This document shows, one piece after another, positions 1-7,962 of a DNA stretch of 64,000 nucleotides. Origin of the DNA: an uncultured Oscillospiraceae bacterium. Its GTDB lineage: Bacteria > Bacillota > Clostridia > Oscillospirales > Oscillospiraceae. The stretch's first letter is position 1; each line of letters begins with the position of its first letter. The translations under genes were made by a program, and so were the position numbers. The notes beneath the pieces were generated by a model that did no database searches, was not told the origin of the DNA, and saw only the letters and a list, made by a program, of their open reading frames with translations. The DNA is taken from assembly GCA_910585735.1 (NCBI GenBank), contig CAJUEU010000003.1:1-64000 (forward strand), in the 5' to 3' direction.

Positions 1-964
1 GGGTCTCAATGATGGGTAGGGCGGTGATGGAGCCGCCGCCGTACTCGGGGGCGATGCGGGCCGCCCGCTCCAGCAGACGGGAGTGAAGGTAGAACACATC
101 CCCGGGGAAGGCCTCCCGTCCGGGTGGGCGGCGGATGAGCAGGGAGAGGGCACGGTAGGCCACGGCGTGCTTGGAAAGATCATCATAAATGATGAGCACG
201 TCCTCTCCCTTGTCCATAAAATATTCCGCCATGGCGCAGCCCGAGTAGGGGGCAATATACTGCATGGGAGCCAGCTCGGAGGCCGAGGCGGACACCACGG
301 TGGTATAGTCCATGGCTCCCGCGGCGGTGAGAGTCTCCACCAGCTGGGCAATGGTAGAATACTTCTGGCCAATGGCCACGTAGACGCAGATGACCCCCTG
401 GCCCTTCTGGTTGATGATGGTATCGGCGGCAATGGCCGTTTTGCCGGTCTGGCGGTCACCGATGATAAGCTCCCGCTGGCCCCGGCCGATGGGGATCATG
501 GAGTCGATAGCCTTGATCCCCGTCTGGAGGGGCTCCGAAACGCTCTTGCGCTGGATGATCCCGGCGGCTTTCCGCTCGATGGGGCGCAACTCCTGGCTCT
601 CGATCGGACCCTTTCCGTCGATGGGGGCTCCCAGGGCGTTGACCACCCGGCCGATGACACCATCCCCCACAGGCACGCTGACCACCCTGCCGGTGCGCTT
701 CACCGTGTCGCCCTCCCGGATCCCCTCATCGGAGCCCAGAATAACGATGGCCACGCTGTTTTCCTCCAGGTTGAGAGCCATGCCGTACTCGCCGTTCTGG
801 AACTCCACCAGCTCGTTGGACATGCACTTCTCCAGCCCGTAGGCCCGGGCAATGCCGTCGCCCACCATGATGACGGTGCCGGTCTCGGCGCTCTCCAGCT
901 TGGCGTCATAATGCTTGATCTGACTTTTAATGATCTTGCTGATCTCTTCCGGTTTCAACTGCAT
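1..964 (-). CDS. atpA: F-type ATP synthase alpha subunit (partial)
   Basis: Reading the minus strand from an ATG at 964 gives an open frame with the alpha-subunit N-terminus ([17 protein letters not shown]) and the P-loop region GDRQTGKTA, running off the left edge of the window; about 321 codons are present, so roughly the C-terminal third is missing. The alpha subunit forms the non-catalytic nucleotide sites of the soluble F1 hexamer. It follows atpH by 33 bases and is the last visible gene of the atp operon; gamma, beta and epsilon should lie beyond the edge. The start is the only ATG matching the family N-terminus. Confidence 0.96.
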   Translation of the reverse strand, partial: MQLKPEEISKIIKSQIKHYDAKLESAETGTVIMVGDGIARAYGLEKCMSNELVEFQNGEYGMALNLEENSVAIVILGSDEGIREGDTVKRTGRVVSVPVGDGVIGRVVNALGAPIDGKGPIESQELRPIERKAAGIIQRKSVSEPLQTGIKAIDSMIPIGRGQRELIIGDRQTGKTAIAADTIINQKGQGVICVYVAIGQKYSTIAQLVETLTAAGAMDYTTVVSASASELAPMQYIAPYSGCAMAEYFMDKGEDVLIIYDDLSKHAVAYRALSLLIRRPPGREAFPGDVFYLHSRLLERAARIAPEYGGGSITALPIIET

Positions 965-997
965 CGTCTCACCAACTTTCCTTCTGAAATCACAGGC

Positions 998-1537
998 TCA
1001 GGCTTTGCCGTCCAAAAGGACCCGACGCAGCGCCTCCAGCCGTCCGGCCACCGAGCCGTCCAGCTCCCGGCCGTCAAATTTCACCTTTACACCGCCCAAA
1101 AGGCTCTCATCCACTTGGTTTTCCAGGAGAATGGTCTTACCCGTCAGCTTGGACAGCTTTTCCACCAGTCCCTGCTTCTGCGCCTCCGTGAGGACCACGG
1201 CGCTGGTGGCCGTCACGGGGAGAAGCCCCCGATCCTCGTTGTAGCGGGCACGGAACCGCTCCCCACAGCCGGAGAGGGTCCCCAGGGCGGATTTTTCACA
1301 CAGGATCTTGAGAAAATTCAGCAAATACGGGTGTACGCTGTTCCGAAAAGCCTCGTCCAGCATGCCCAGCCGCTCCTGCCGGGGCAGGGCGGGATCCTGA
1401 AGGATCTTGGGGTATTGGGGCTCCTCCCGAAAAAGAGCGCACACCATATCCAGCTGCTCTCCCACTTCCTGGGCGCAGTTTTCCTCGTTGCAAAGCTCGT
1501 AGAGAGCCTCGCCGTATTCCTTCTCGGCCCCGGTCAT
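998..1537 (-). CDS. atpH: F-type ATP synthase delta subunit
   Basis: A 179-residue protein of the OSCP/delta family, which joins the peripheral stalk to the top of F1. The length is usual for AtpH, and the C-terminus shows the conserved motif LLGGVKVKFDGRELDGSV around residues 146-163. Its start overlaps the end of atpF by four bases (ATGA), so translation is probably coupled. Position between atpF and atpA is the standard operon order. Nothing unusual is visible. Confidence 0.95.
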   Translation of the reverse strand: MTGAEKEYGEALYELCNEENCAQEVGEQLDMVCALFREEPQYPKILQDPALPRQERLGMLDEAFRNSVHPYLLNFLKILCEKSALGTLSGCGERFRARYNEDRGLLPVTATSAVVLTEAQKQGLVEKLSKLTGKTILLENQVDESLLGGVKVKFDGRELDGSVAGRLEALRRVLLDGKA

Positions 1538-2040
1538 GACAGATCACCCAGGTCGCTGAGGAAGCCATCGATCAGGCTCTTCTGGGTGGAAGGATCCAGC
1601 TCTTTCTCCACCACTTTTCCCGCCAGGGTCAGGGCCAGCTCGGAAATGTCGCCCTTAAGCTCCAGGGCGGCCTTCTTCCGCTCGGACTCAATGTCCTGCT
1701 CGGCCCGGCGCTTCAGGGCCATGACTTCCTTCTGGGCGTCGTCCACCAGCCGCTCGGCCTGCTGCGCGGCGGTGACATTGGCCGCCTTCACGATCTCATT
1801 GGCCTCGGTCTTGGCCGCCGAGAGCCGCTGACGGTATTCCGCCTGCATGGCCTCCGCGTCAGTTCTGGCCGCCTCGGCCTCGCCGTAGGTGTCTTCGATC
1901 TCCTTCTGCCGCTGGGCGATGATGTTCATGACAGGCCCAGTCAGATACTTTTTGGCGACGAAGAAGACGAGGAGCGTATTCAGCAGCACAAAGAGGGCCG
2001 TCCAAAAGTTAACGCCGACCAGCGCTTCAAATTGTTCCAT
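1534..2040 (-). CDS. atpF: F-type ATP synthase b subunit
   Basis: A 168-residue peripheral-stalk subunit: one N-terminal membrane segment (about residues 10-30), then a long charged, Ala-rich helix expected to dimerise as a coiled coil. Length and layout fit AtpF. It begins 36 bases after atpE and overlaps atpH by four bases. Confidence 0.94.
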   Translation of the reverse strand: MEQFEALVGVNFWTALFVLLNTLLVFFVAKKYLTGPVMNIIAQRQKEIEDTYGEAEAARTDAEAMQAEYRQRLSAAKTEANEIVKAANVTAAQQAERLVDDAQKEVMALKRRAEQDIESERKKAALELKGDISELALTLAGKVVEKELDPSTQKSLIDGFLSDLGDLS

Positions 2041-2076
2041 TTTGTCAACCCCTTTCTGTCCTCCGGAAAGGAGCTA

Positions 2077-2352
<276 letters not shown>

Positions 2353-2377
2353 TCATGGTTTGAACAAGCAAAAGAAT

Positions 2378-3283
2378 TTATGCGGCGTCCTCCTGGGTCT
2401 CGCCGGGCTCCGGGCAGGACCCCGCAATATAGACCATGCTCAAAAGACTGAACACCAGAGCCTGGACCGCGCCGGAGAAAATGTCGAAATAGCAGCTGAG
2501 GACGGCAGGGATTCCCAGGGCCAGCACGGGCACCCCGGACAGGACGCCGACAGCCTGGAGCAGGCCGAACAACCCCAGCAGCAGGCTCAGCGCACCAAAA
2601 ATCAGCAGGCTCAGCTTTTTCTTCCTCCGCCGCAGCAGAAGAATCCCCGCCCCAGCGGCCATTAGAGCCGCCGAAATGAGCCAACCGCTGGCCGACACCA
2701 GGTTCAGTACCGCCGTGGAGGCCATGGAGAGCCCCATGTAGAGAACGCTGGTGATCACGCCGCCACCGGCCACGTTGCCGAAGTGACGAAAGGCCATGGA
2801 CACCGGCTGGGCAAACTCGGAAACGATGTTCATGGGGGTCATAACGGCCACCGGCTCGGTAAAGCCCTTAAACCATCCCAGGACTCCGTTATTTTTAATG
2901 TTGTTGTACCAGATGATAAAGGAGACCATCAACGCCCACACCATGGTGCAGCTCAAATCGGCCGTGGCCGAGCGGAAAAAGCCGGTCATGCCGATGAGGG
3001 AGCCGCAGATGGAGCAGAGGAAGATGGTGATCATGAAGGGAGTCCAGTGAGCGTTGTGAGGCCCCATGGAGCTCACAACCAGGTCGTGCATCATCATAAC
3101 GCCCTTTTCCACCAGGGTCTGCCGGGCGCCGGGATGGGTGCTCAGGTCTTTGCCCAGGATCACGAAGAGGCTGCACAATAGAACCGTCACGATCAGGAAG
3201 GAGACTGTGGTCTGGGTAATGGGGATCCCGCCCAAAATGGGGATGGTAAAGTAGATAAAGGGTCCCGTCACATTCAAACTCAT
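2378..3283 (-). CDS. atpB: F-type ATP synthase a subunit with extra internal membrane segment
   Basis: A 301-residue membrane stator subunit that forms the ion half-channels facing the c ring. The essential arginine is present as R166 in MAFRHFGNV, and the C-terminal signature GIPAVLSCYFDIFSGAVQAL is at about 257-276. Between them, residues about 197-252 form a stretch absent from ordinary AtpB: a hydrophobic segment, a basic turn (RRRKKK, 218-223) and a second hydrophobic segment, read as an extra transmembrane hairpin. Without it the protein would have the usual length. It overlaps atpI by four bases and is followed by atpE. Confidence 0.93.
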   Translation of the reverse strand: MSLNVTGPFIYFTIPILGGIPITQTTVSFLIVTVLLCSLFVILGKDLSTHPGARQTLVEKGVMMMHDLVVSSMGPHNAHWTPFMITIFLCSICGSLIGMTGFFRSATADLSCTMVWALMVSFIIWYNNIKNNGVLGWFKGFTEPVAVMTPMNIVSEFAQPVSMAFRHFGNVAGGGVITSVLYMGLSMASTAVLNLVSASGWLISAALMAAGAGILLLRRRKKKLSLLIFGALSLLLGLFGLLQAVGVLSGVPVLALGIPAVLSCYFDIFSGAVQALVFSLLSMVYIAGSCPEPGETQEDAA

Positions 3284-3684
3284 GACTTTCCCTCACCATC
3301 CTTTCGAAAAAATTGTTCGACCGTCAGGATCGGCCGGGTAAAAAGCAGGGGCAGCACCAGGGAAAATACGTTGCACCGTCCGCTTTTCAAAAGAGCGAAC
3401 ATCACCAAAAAGAGAACAGCCAGGCGCAGAAAAAAGGAGAACTGGATCAGGTTCTTTCCGCCCTTCACATTCTCTCCCAAGGCCTTCCGGGCAGCCATCA
3501 TGGCCCCCATGGCCAGGAAAAAGTGGTTGAGTACGGCAAAGAGCCACCCCAGAAGCCCGCCCAGCAGGACGGTGTCATCCAGGCGGCCCAGGAGAGCGAA
3601 AACCCCCAGCATCAGGGCCACGCAGAGGGCCTGCCCCAACGCCATTGTCACCGTTTCTTTCAGAACCAGCCTGCGGTCGTCCAA
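3280..3684 (-). CDS. atpI: ATP synthase subunit I
   Basis: A 134-residue protein with four predicted membrane helices in the position of AtpI, immediately upstream of and overlapping atpB by four bases. AtpI-type proteins help assemble the c ring. Sequence conservation in this family is weak; the assignment rests on size, topology and operon position. Confidence 0.8.
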   Translation of the reverse strand: MDDRRLVLKETVTMALGQALCVALMLGVFALLGRLDDTVLLGGLLGWLFAVLNHFFLAMGAMMAARKALGENVKGGKNLIQFSFFLRLAVLFLVMFALLKSGRCNVFSLVLPLLFTRPILTVEQFFRKDGEGKS

Positions 3685-3731
3685 GCTTCACCGCGCTCCC
3701 TTCCCGGAAATACCCAAAATTGCCAAATGCT

Positions 3732-3760
3732 ATTGTAGCACGAATCTTTTAAAAACGCAA
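3732..3760 (-). promoter_or_regulatory. Probable sigma-A promoter of the atp operon
   Basis: On the minus strand the hexamers TTGCGT (3755-3760) and TACAAT (3732-3737) are 17 bases apart, about 50 bases upstream of atpI. No strong cutC terminator is visible between cutC and this site, so some readthrough is possible. Confidence 0.6.
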
Positions 3761-3834
3761 CTGAAAAAAGCCTGTTTTTTGTGAACAAATCTTTTTAAAA
3801 TCTTCGCTTTTTGAAGGAAAATTTCCGATGATGT

Positions 3835-4587
3835 TCAGCGCAGACTGTGGACCAGCTCCGCACAGGCCCGAAATGTTTCTTCATCGGTCTGCCAGATCTC
3901 ATATTCAGACAGGGAAGGCAGTCCCATAGACACCCCTTTCTTTCGGTACACCATTCCGCTGTCTATGCTTCCGCGGCGGCCGGTGGTGTGAAAGCTCAAA
4001 ATCCCGGTCTTTTCGTGAATGGAAAGGATGTTTTCCTCTTTTACCCCACTGCCCGCCATGATGGAGATCCGTCCCTCAGCCCTCTCCCGAAGCGCCCTCA
4101 GGCAGTCCGTCCCCTGAGTGGCGGAGGGAGCCTGGCCGGAGGTCAGGATGGTCTGGAATCCCAAAGCTACCGCCCGCTCCAGGGCCTCAATGGGATCCCG
4201 GGCCATGTCAAAGGCCCGGTGAAGGGTAACCGACAGGTTCCCGGCCTGGGCCATGAGCCGCCCCAGCAGAGCCTCGTCCAGCGCCCCATCCGGGGTAAGG
4301 GCCCCGATCACCACACCGTCGGCGCCCAGCTCCCGGAAGGAGGCGATCTCCTCCTCCATCTGCGCCCCTTCCCGGTCCATATAGAGAAAATCTCCGAAAC
4401 GGGGCCGGATCAGCACATGGATCCGCCCTTCCCAGGCAGCGCGCACCTGCTGGAATAGGGCAGGGGAGGGGGTGACCCCGCCGATCACCAGGCTCCCGCA
4501 CAGCTCCAAACGGTCAGCCCCGCCCCCAATGGCCGCCATGGCGGACGCAAAGGAATCCACGCAGCCCTCGATCAATGGTCTTTCCAT
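3835..4587 (-). CDS. cutC: CutC family protein
   Basis: A 250-residue TIM-barrel protein of the CutC family. The hallmark N-terminus (ADRLELCGSLVIGGVTPS, about residues 24-41), the barrel motif VLIRPRFGDFLY and the segment VTLHRAFDM are visible. CutC was linked to copper tolerance, but its biochemical role is unsettled. The ATG at 4587 follows a good ribosome site (AAAGGAGAA). It has its own promoter and a leader of about 130 bases; the atp operon lies downstream on the same strand. Confidence 0.9.
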   Translation of the reverse strand: MERPLIEGCVDSFASAMAAIGGGADRLELCGSLVIGGVTPSPALFQQVRAAWEGRIHVLIRPRFGDFLYMDREGAQMEEEIASFRELGADGVVIGALTPDGALDEALLGRLMAQAGNLSVTLHRAFDMARDPIEALERAVALGFQTILTSGQAPSATQGTDCLRALRERAEGRISIMAGSGVKEENILSIHEKTGILSFHTTGRRGSIDSGMVYRKKGVSMGLPSLSEYEIWQTDEETFRACAELVHSLR

Positions 4588-4715
4588 CTCTTTTCTCCTT
4601 TCCTGCCCCGCCTCCCGGCGGGGACTGCCGGCCCCTGAATAAGTAAAGGAAAGGGCCAGCAGCCTTTCCCGCTATTTTTACTTCTTTGCGAGCCTTCTTC
4701 GAAGCTCACAATCTT
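4588..4715 (-). promoter_or_regulatory. Structured 5' leader of cutC
   Basis: The predicted leader holds a long interrupted hairpin (4641-4684 on the plus strand; arms AAGTAAA/TTTACTT continued by GGAAAGG/CCTTTCC) and a short stem CCCCGCC/GGCGGGG just before the ribosome site. It matches no riboswitch class I can recognise, and there is no T-run typical of an intrinsic terminator. Confidence 0.4.
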
Positions 4716-4723
4716 CTTTCTAT

Positions 4724-4752
4724 ATCATATCATGCCCACTTTTCGCTGACAA
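4724..4752 (-). promoter_or_regulatory. Probable sigma-A promoter of cutC
   Basis: Minus-strand hexamers TTGTCA (4747-4752) and TATGAT (4724-4729) are exactly 17 bases apart, giving a leader of about 130 bases before the cutC ATG. Confidence 0.6.
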
Positions 4753-4861
4753 GAAAATATTCCACCCTTCCCCCGGTAGTGTTTGTAACTCTTTTTCCGG
4801 CACAAGATGTGGGCCACTTCCTTCCAAATCTCACAAAAATCAACAAATCTTCCAAAAACTC

Positions 4862-4890
4862 TTGACGAGAGAGGAAAAAAAGTGTATCAT
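4862..4890 (+). promoter_or_regulatory. Sigma-A promoter of the M23 endopeptidase gene
   Basis: TTGACG (4862-4867) and TATCAT (4885-4890) are separated by 17 bases, so transcription would start near 4897, about 90 bases before the chosen ATG at 4989. Confidence 0.7.
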
Positions 4891-4896
4891 CACCTT

Positions 4897-4913
4897 TGTA
4901 ACTAATTTGTAAT
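4897..4913 (+). promoter_or_regulatory. Candidate WalR (YycF) box
   Basis: TGTAAC-N5-TGTAAT fits the WalR direct-repeat consensus (two TGTWAH hexamers, five-base spacer) and lies at the predicted transcription start. A third related hexamer (TGTTTC at 4918) continues the phasing, and a lone TGTAAC occurs at 4784. WalR controls peptidoglycan hydrolases in Firmicutes, which fits the gene downstream; the assignment is by consensus only. Confidence 0.45.
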
Positions 4914-4988
4914 CATTTGTTTCTTTCTCGTCATAAGCCTAATGTAGAGAAGGAAGCTAACACCCCAGGAGAAAGAAGGGATCCCTCC

Positions 4989-6455
4989 ATGGATGAACTC
5001 CTGCCCCGTCCAAAATCCATAGTTCTCCCCTCTCCCGTAAGGAGCAAGGCCCCCGCCGTGACCCGGCGGCCCCTTCTGCCCAAAGGAAAGCTGGGTTGGA
5101 CTTTTCCCAACTTTTTGGAGCGCCGCACCAAGGCCGGTCCCGCTATCTTCCTGACCCTGTCCTTGGCCCTTTCGGCCACCCCTGTGCTGGCTCACCTGTA
5201 TAGCCCCTGTGTTCAGGTCTCGGTCAACGGAGTGGATATGGGACTGATCGAAAGCCAGGCCATGGTAGAGACCGCCGTGGAAAAAGTAGAGACCCGAGCT
5301 TCCCGGATCCTGGGCTACGATTATTCTCTGGACGCGACCGTCACCTACGATTTCCGCGTGGCCCTTCGGGAAGAGCAAGCCACTGCCGCCCATGTGGAGA
5401 CCTACCTCTTTGACCAGATCGGCGAGCTGATGCAGACCTCAGTGCTCACCGTCAACGGCCGGACCCTAGGCGCCACCGATGACGCGGAGGGACTGCAGAG
5501 CCTGCTGGACTCTATCATGGCCCTTTACAAAAACGAAAACACCATTTCCGCCTCCTTTTTGGAATCCCTCTCCGTGAGCCGACAGTACACCCCCACCGCC
5601 GACATTATGGAGCTTTCCGACATGACCAGCATCCTTACCGCCAACTCCATGGAGCAGGTGGATTACACCGTCCAGGCAGGAGAGACCTTCTCAGGCATTG
5701 CTGCCAGCTTGGGCATGACCATGAAGGAACTTGAAAAACTCAACCCCGAGGTGAACATCAACCGGCTGCAGATCGGCCAGGTCCTCACGGTGAGTCAGGC
5801 CGTTCCTTTCCTGTCGGTACGGACCATTGATAACCTGACCTACGAGGGAGACGTGGAATTTGAGGTGGAGAAAGTCCCAGACAACTCCATGTACGAGGGA
5901 GACTCCAAGATCCTAACCCCCGGTGTGGCGGGGCGGGCCATCTACAACGCCGATGTGACTTACCTCAACGGCACCGAGCAGGAGCGGGTCATCAACTCTA
6001 TGGAGGTGCTCACCGAACCGGTCACCCAGGTGGTAGCGGTTGGCACCAAAGAGCGGCCCAGAACCATGGCCACCGGCTCCTTCCAGTGGCCTCTCCGGGG
6101 CACCCTGACCTCGGGCTATGGCACCCGGTATATTTTCGGTTCCTACTCCTTCCACGGGGGCATCGACATCGCCGCTCCCTATGGTACGACCATCGCTGCC
6201 GCTGACGGCGGCAAGGTCATTCATGCCAGTAACGACGGCACCGGCTTCGGCCTTTATGTGGTGGTGGACCATGAGAACGGCCTGAAATCCTACTACTGCC
6301 ACTGCTCCAGCCTGCTGGTTCGGGTGGGCGACCGGGTCTACAAGGGCCAGTCCATTGCCCGGGTGGGTTCCACCGGCAACTCCACCGGCAACCACTGCCA
6401 CTTCCAGGTGAAGAAGAACGACGTGACCGTGAGCCCCTGGAACTATCTTCCCTAA
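4989..6455 (+). CDS. Secreted M23 endopeptidase with LysM and G5 domains
   Basis: A 488-residue cell-wall hydrolase. In order: a basic cytoplasmic N-terminus, a membrane anchor or signal segment (about 50-70), a region of no recognised family, a LysM peptidoglycan-binding repeat (about 224-269), a G5 domain (about 276-354) and a C-terminal M23 metallopeptidase. The zinc ligands are visible as H389 and D393 (HGGID) and H471 in HCH, with H438 as the probable catalytic histidine. The ATG at 4989 follows GAAGG with an eight-base spacer; an upstream TTG at 4917 lacks a ribosome site. The role is probably cutting peptide cross-links during growth or division. It has its own promoter with a possible WalR site and ends in a strong terminator. 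Confidence 0.9.
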   Translation: MDELLPRPKSIVLPSPVRSKAPAVTRRPLLPKGKLGWTFPNFLERRTKAGPAIFLTLSLALSATPVLAHLYSPCVQVSVNGVDMGLIESQAMVETAVEKVETRASRILGYDYSLDATVTYDFRVALREEQATAAHVETYLFDQIGELMQTSVLTVNGRTLGATDDAEGLQSLLDSIMALYKNENTISASFLESLSVSRQYTPTADIMELSDMTSILTANSMEQVDYTVQAGETFSGIAASLGMTMKELEKLNPEVNINRLQIGQVLTVSQAVPFLSVRTIDNLTYEGDVEFEVEKVPDNSMYEGDSKILTPGVAGRAIYNADVTYLNGTEQERVINSMEVLTEPVTQVVAVGTKERPRTMATGSFQWPLRGTLTSGYGTRYIFGSYSFHGGIDIAAPYGTTIAAADGGKVIHASNDGTGFGLYVVVDHENGLKSYYCHCSSLLVRVGDRVYKGQSIARVGSTGNSTGNHCHFQVKKNDVTVSPWNYLP

Positions 6456-6467
6456 GCTTTTGAATGT

Positions 6468-6503
6468 AAAACTGCCGCCTGCGACTGCAGACGGCAGTTT
6501 TTT
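6468..6503 (+). terminator. Intrinsic terminator after the M23 gene
   Basis: Arms AAAACTGCCG and CGGCAGTTTT close a 14-base loop and are followed by T residues, 12 bases beyond the stop codon. Confidence 0.85.
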
Positions 6504-6523
6504 ACGCTCCCTGAAAAAAACAG

Positions 6524-6552
6524 TAGCCTATTTCCTCTTTTTGCGCTATAAT
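6524..6552 (+). promoter_or_regulatory. Weak promoter upstream of darA
   Basis: A perfect TATAAT (6547-6552) lies 66 bases before darA; the best -35 at 17 bases spacing (TAGCCT, 6524-6529) matches only three consensus positions. Confidence 0.4.
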
Positions 6553-6618
6553 ATTTATAGATACTTCTCGGGGAAGTATCCTTTACAGCCTTTTACCCTA
6601 CTGACTGGAGGGCTTTTT

Positions 6619-6942
6619 ATGAAACTGATCATCGCCATTATTAACCGGGACGACGCCAACTCGGTCACCCGGGCCCTGTCCAAAAAGGGCTTTTCCTCCA
6701 CCCGGCTGTCTACCACGGGGGGCTTTCTTATGGCTGGCAACGTGACATTGCTCATTGGTCTGGAGGAGGGAAAGGTCCAGGAGGCTATGGATCTGATCCG
6801 GGAACACTCTCACTCCCGCAAGCAGATGATCCCCGCCACCACCGACCTGTCTGTGGGCGGCTACCCTCCCGTCAATGTGGAGGTGACGGTAGGCGGCGCC
6901 ACCATTTTTGTGGTGGATGTAGACCGATACGAGCATTTTTGA
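6619..6942 (+). CDS. darA: Cyclic-di-AMP receptor, PII-like (DarA/PstA/YaaQ)
   Basis: A 107-residue PII-like protein beginning MKLIIAIINRDDANSV, the signature start of the cyclic-di-AMP receptors called DarA or PstA; the family is usually 109 residues. These trimeric signal proteins bind c-di-AMP at subunit interfaces; the output partner is unknown. ATG at 6619 follows GGAGG with a seven-base gap; longer in-frame starts have no ribosome site. As in Bacillus (yaaQ-yaaR-holB-yaaT), it sits just before holB and ricT, only two bases from the holB start. Confidence 0.9.
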   Translation: MKLIIAIINRDDANSVTRALSKKGFSSTRLSTTGGFLMAGNVTLLIGLEEGKVQEAMDLIREHSHSRKQMIPATTDLSVGGYPPVNVEVTVGGATIFVVDVDRYEHF

Positions 6943-6944
6943 GT

Positions 6945-7937
6945 ATGAATCTGGACCTTTTGGCAGGAAATGCCTCCCTGAAAAAGCAGCTCTCGGCCCA
7001 GGAGAGCGGCCGGGGCCTCTCCCACGCCTACCTTATTAGCGGCGCCCCCGGCACCGGGCGAAAGACCCTGGCCCGGCTTATGGCCCGGGCCATGCTCTGC
7101 ACCGGCGGGGGAGACAAGCCCTGCGGCGCCTGTCCCGCTTGCCGGAAAACCTTGGCCGGCATCCACCCGGACCTGATTACAGTGGAGGGAGAAAAGGGAA
7201 AGGACATTACGGTAGGCCAGATCCGGGCCCTCCGGGCCGATGCATACATCCGCCCCAACGAGGGAGCCAGGAAGGTCTATCTGATCCCTGAGGCCCAATC
7301 CATGAACGTCAATGCCCAGAACGCCGTGCTCAAGCTTTTGGAGGAGGGCCCGGCTTACGCCGCTTTTCTCCTGGTCACCGACAATACCGGGGCCTTGCTG
7401 TCCACCATCCGTTCCCGGTGCGAGGGGCTTTCTTTGGCCCCCGTGCGCCCGGAGGAGGCTGAGGCCTGGCTCTGCAAGCGTTTTTCGGACAAGCCTGCCC
7501 ACATTCTTCGGGAGGAGGCCCGCGCCTGCGAGGGGATATTGGGCCTGGCGGTCCAGCATTTGGAGGGCCTTCCTCAGGAGGACCCCGCCTCCGGGGCCGC
7601 TTTGGACCTGATGGCCCTGATGGCCAAGGGAGAGGAGCTTGCCCTGTGCCAAAAGTGCATATCCCTGGAAAAATGGGACCGGGACGCCCTGGCCGGGCTT
7701 TTGGACGCTCTGCTGGCCTTTCTCCGGGACGCCCTGAAGCTCCACCAGGCTGGCAGCATTGTGGAACCTCTTCCCGCCCAGATAAAAGCGGCGTCCCGGC
7801 TTCCGGGCTTTGCTCTGTCCCGCTGTGTTGCTGTGGTGGAGGAGCTACGTGAGCATGTCCGCTATAACATTGGCGGGGGTCATCTCTGCGGCGCGCTCAG
7901 TGCCGGCCTGGCCCAGGCCTTGGAGCTCAAATCATGA
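6945..7937 (+). CDS. holB: DNA polymerase III delta-prime subunit
   Basis: A 330-residue clamp-loader ATPase relative. Visible features are a P-loop-like motif GAPGTGRKT (about residues 34-42), a zinc-binding cluster with CGACPAC, and SRC (IRSRCEG), the sensor motif of the DnaX/HolB family. Delta-prime is part of the clamp loader that places the beta clamp (DnaN) on primed DNA. The start is placed at ATG 6945, two bases after darA; a TTG two codons upstream is possible. Gene order darA-holB-ricT is conserved in Firmicutes. Confidence 0.9.
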   Translation: MNLDLLAGNASLKKQLSAQESGRGLSHAYLISGAPGTGRKTLARLMARAMLCTGGGDKPCGACPACRKTLAGIHPDLITVEGEKGKDITVGQIRALRADAYIRPNEGARKVYLIPEAQSMNVNAQNAVLKLLEEGPAYAAFLLVTDNTGALLSTIRSRCEGLSLAPVRPEEAEAWLCKRFSDKPAHILREEARACEGILGLAVQHLEGLPQEDPASGAALDLMALMAKGEELALCQKCISLEKWDRDALAGLLDALLAFLRDALKLHQAGSIVEPLPAQIKAASRLPGFALSRCVAVVEELREHVRYNIGGGHLCGALSAGLAQALELKS

Positions 7938-7962
7938 CCCGACAAAATTTTGGAGGTTTGCT

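Noticed and set aside
83..1831. Long plus-strand open frame of 582 codons
   Set aside because: It lies opposite atpA, atpH and atpF, which are certain; it has no ribosome site and repetitive His/Gly/Leu composition typical of antisense frames in GC-rich genes.
7810..7962. Longer N-terminus for ricT
   Set aside because: It overlaps holB extensively and lacks a ribosome site; ATG 7963 has GGAGG and matches the family start.
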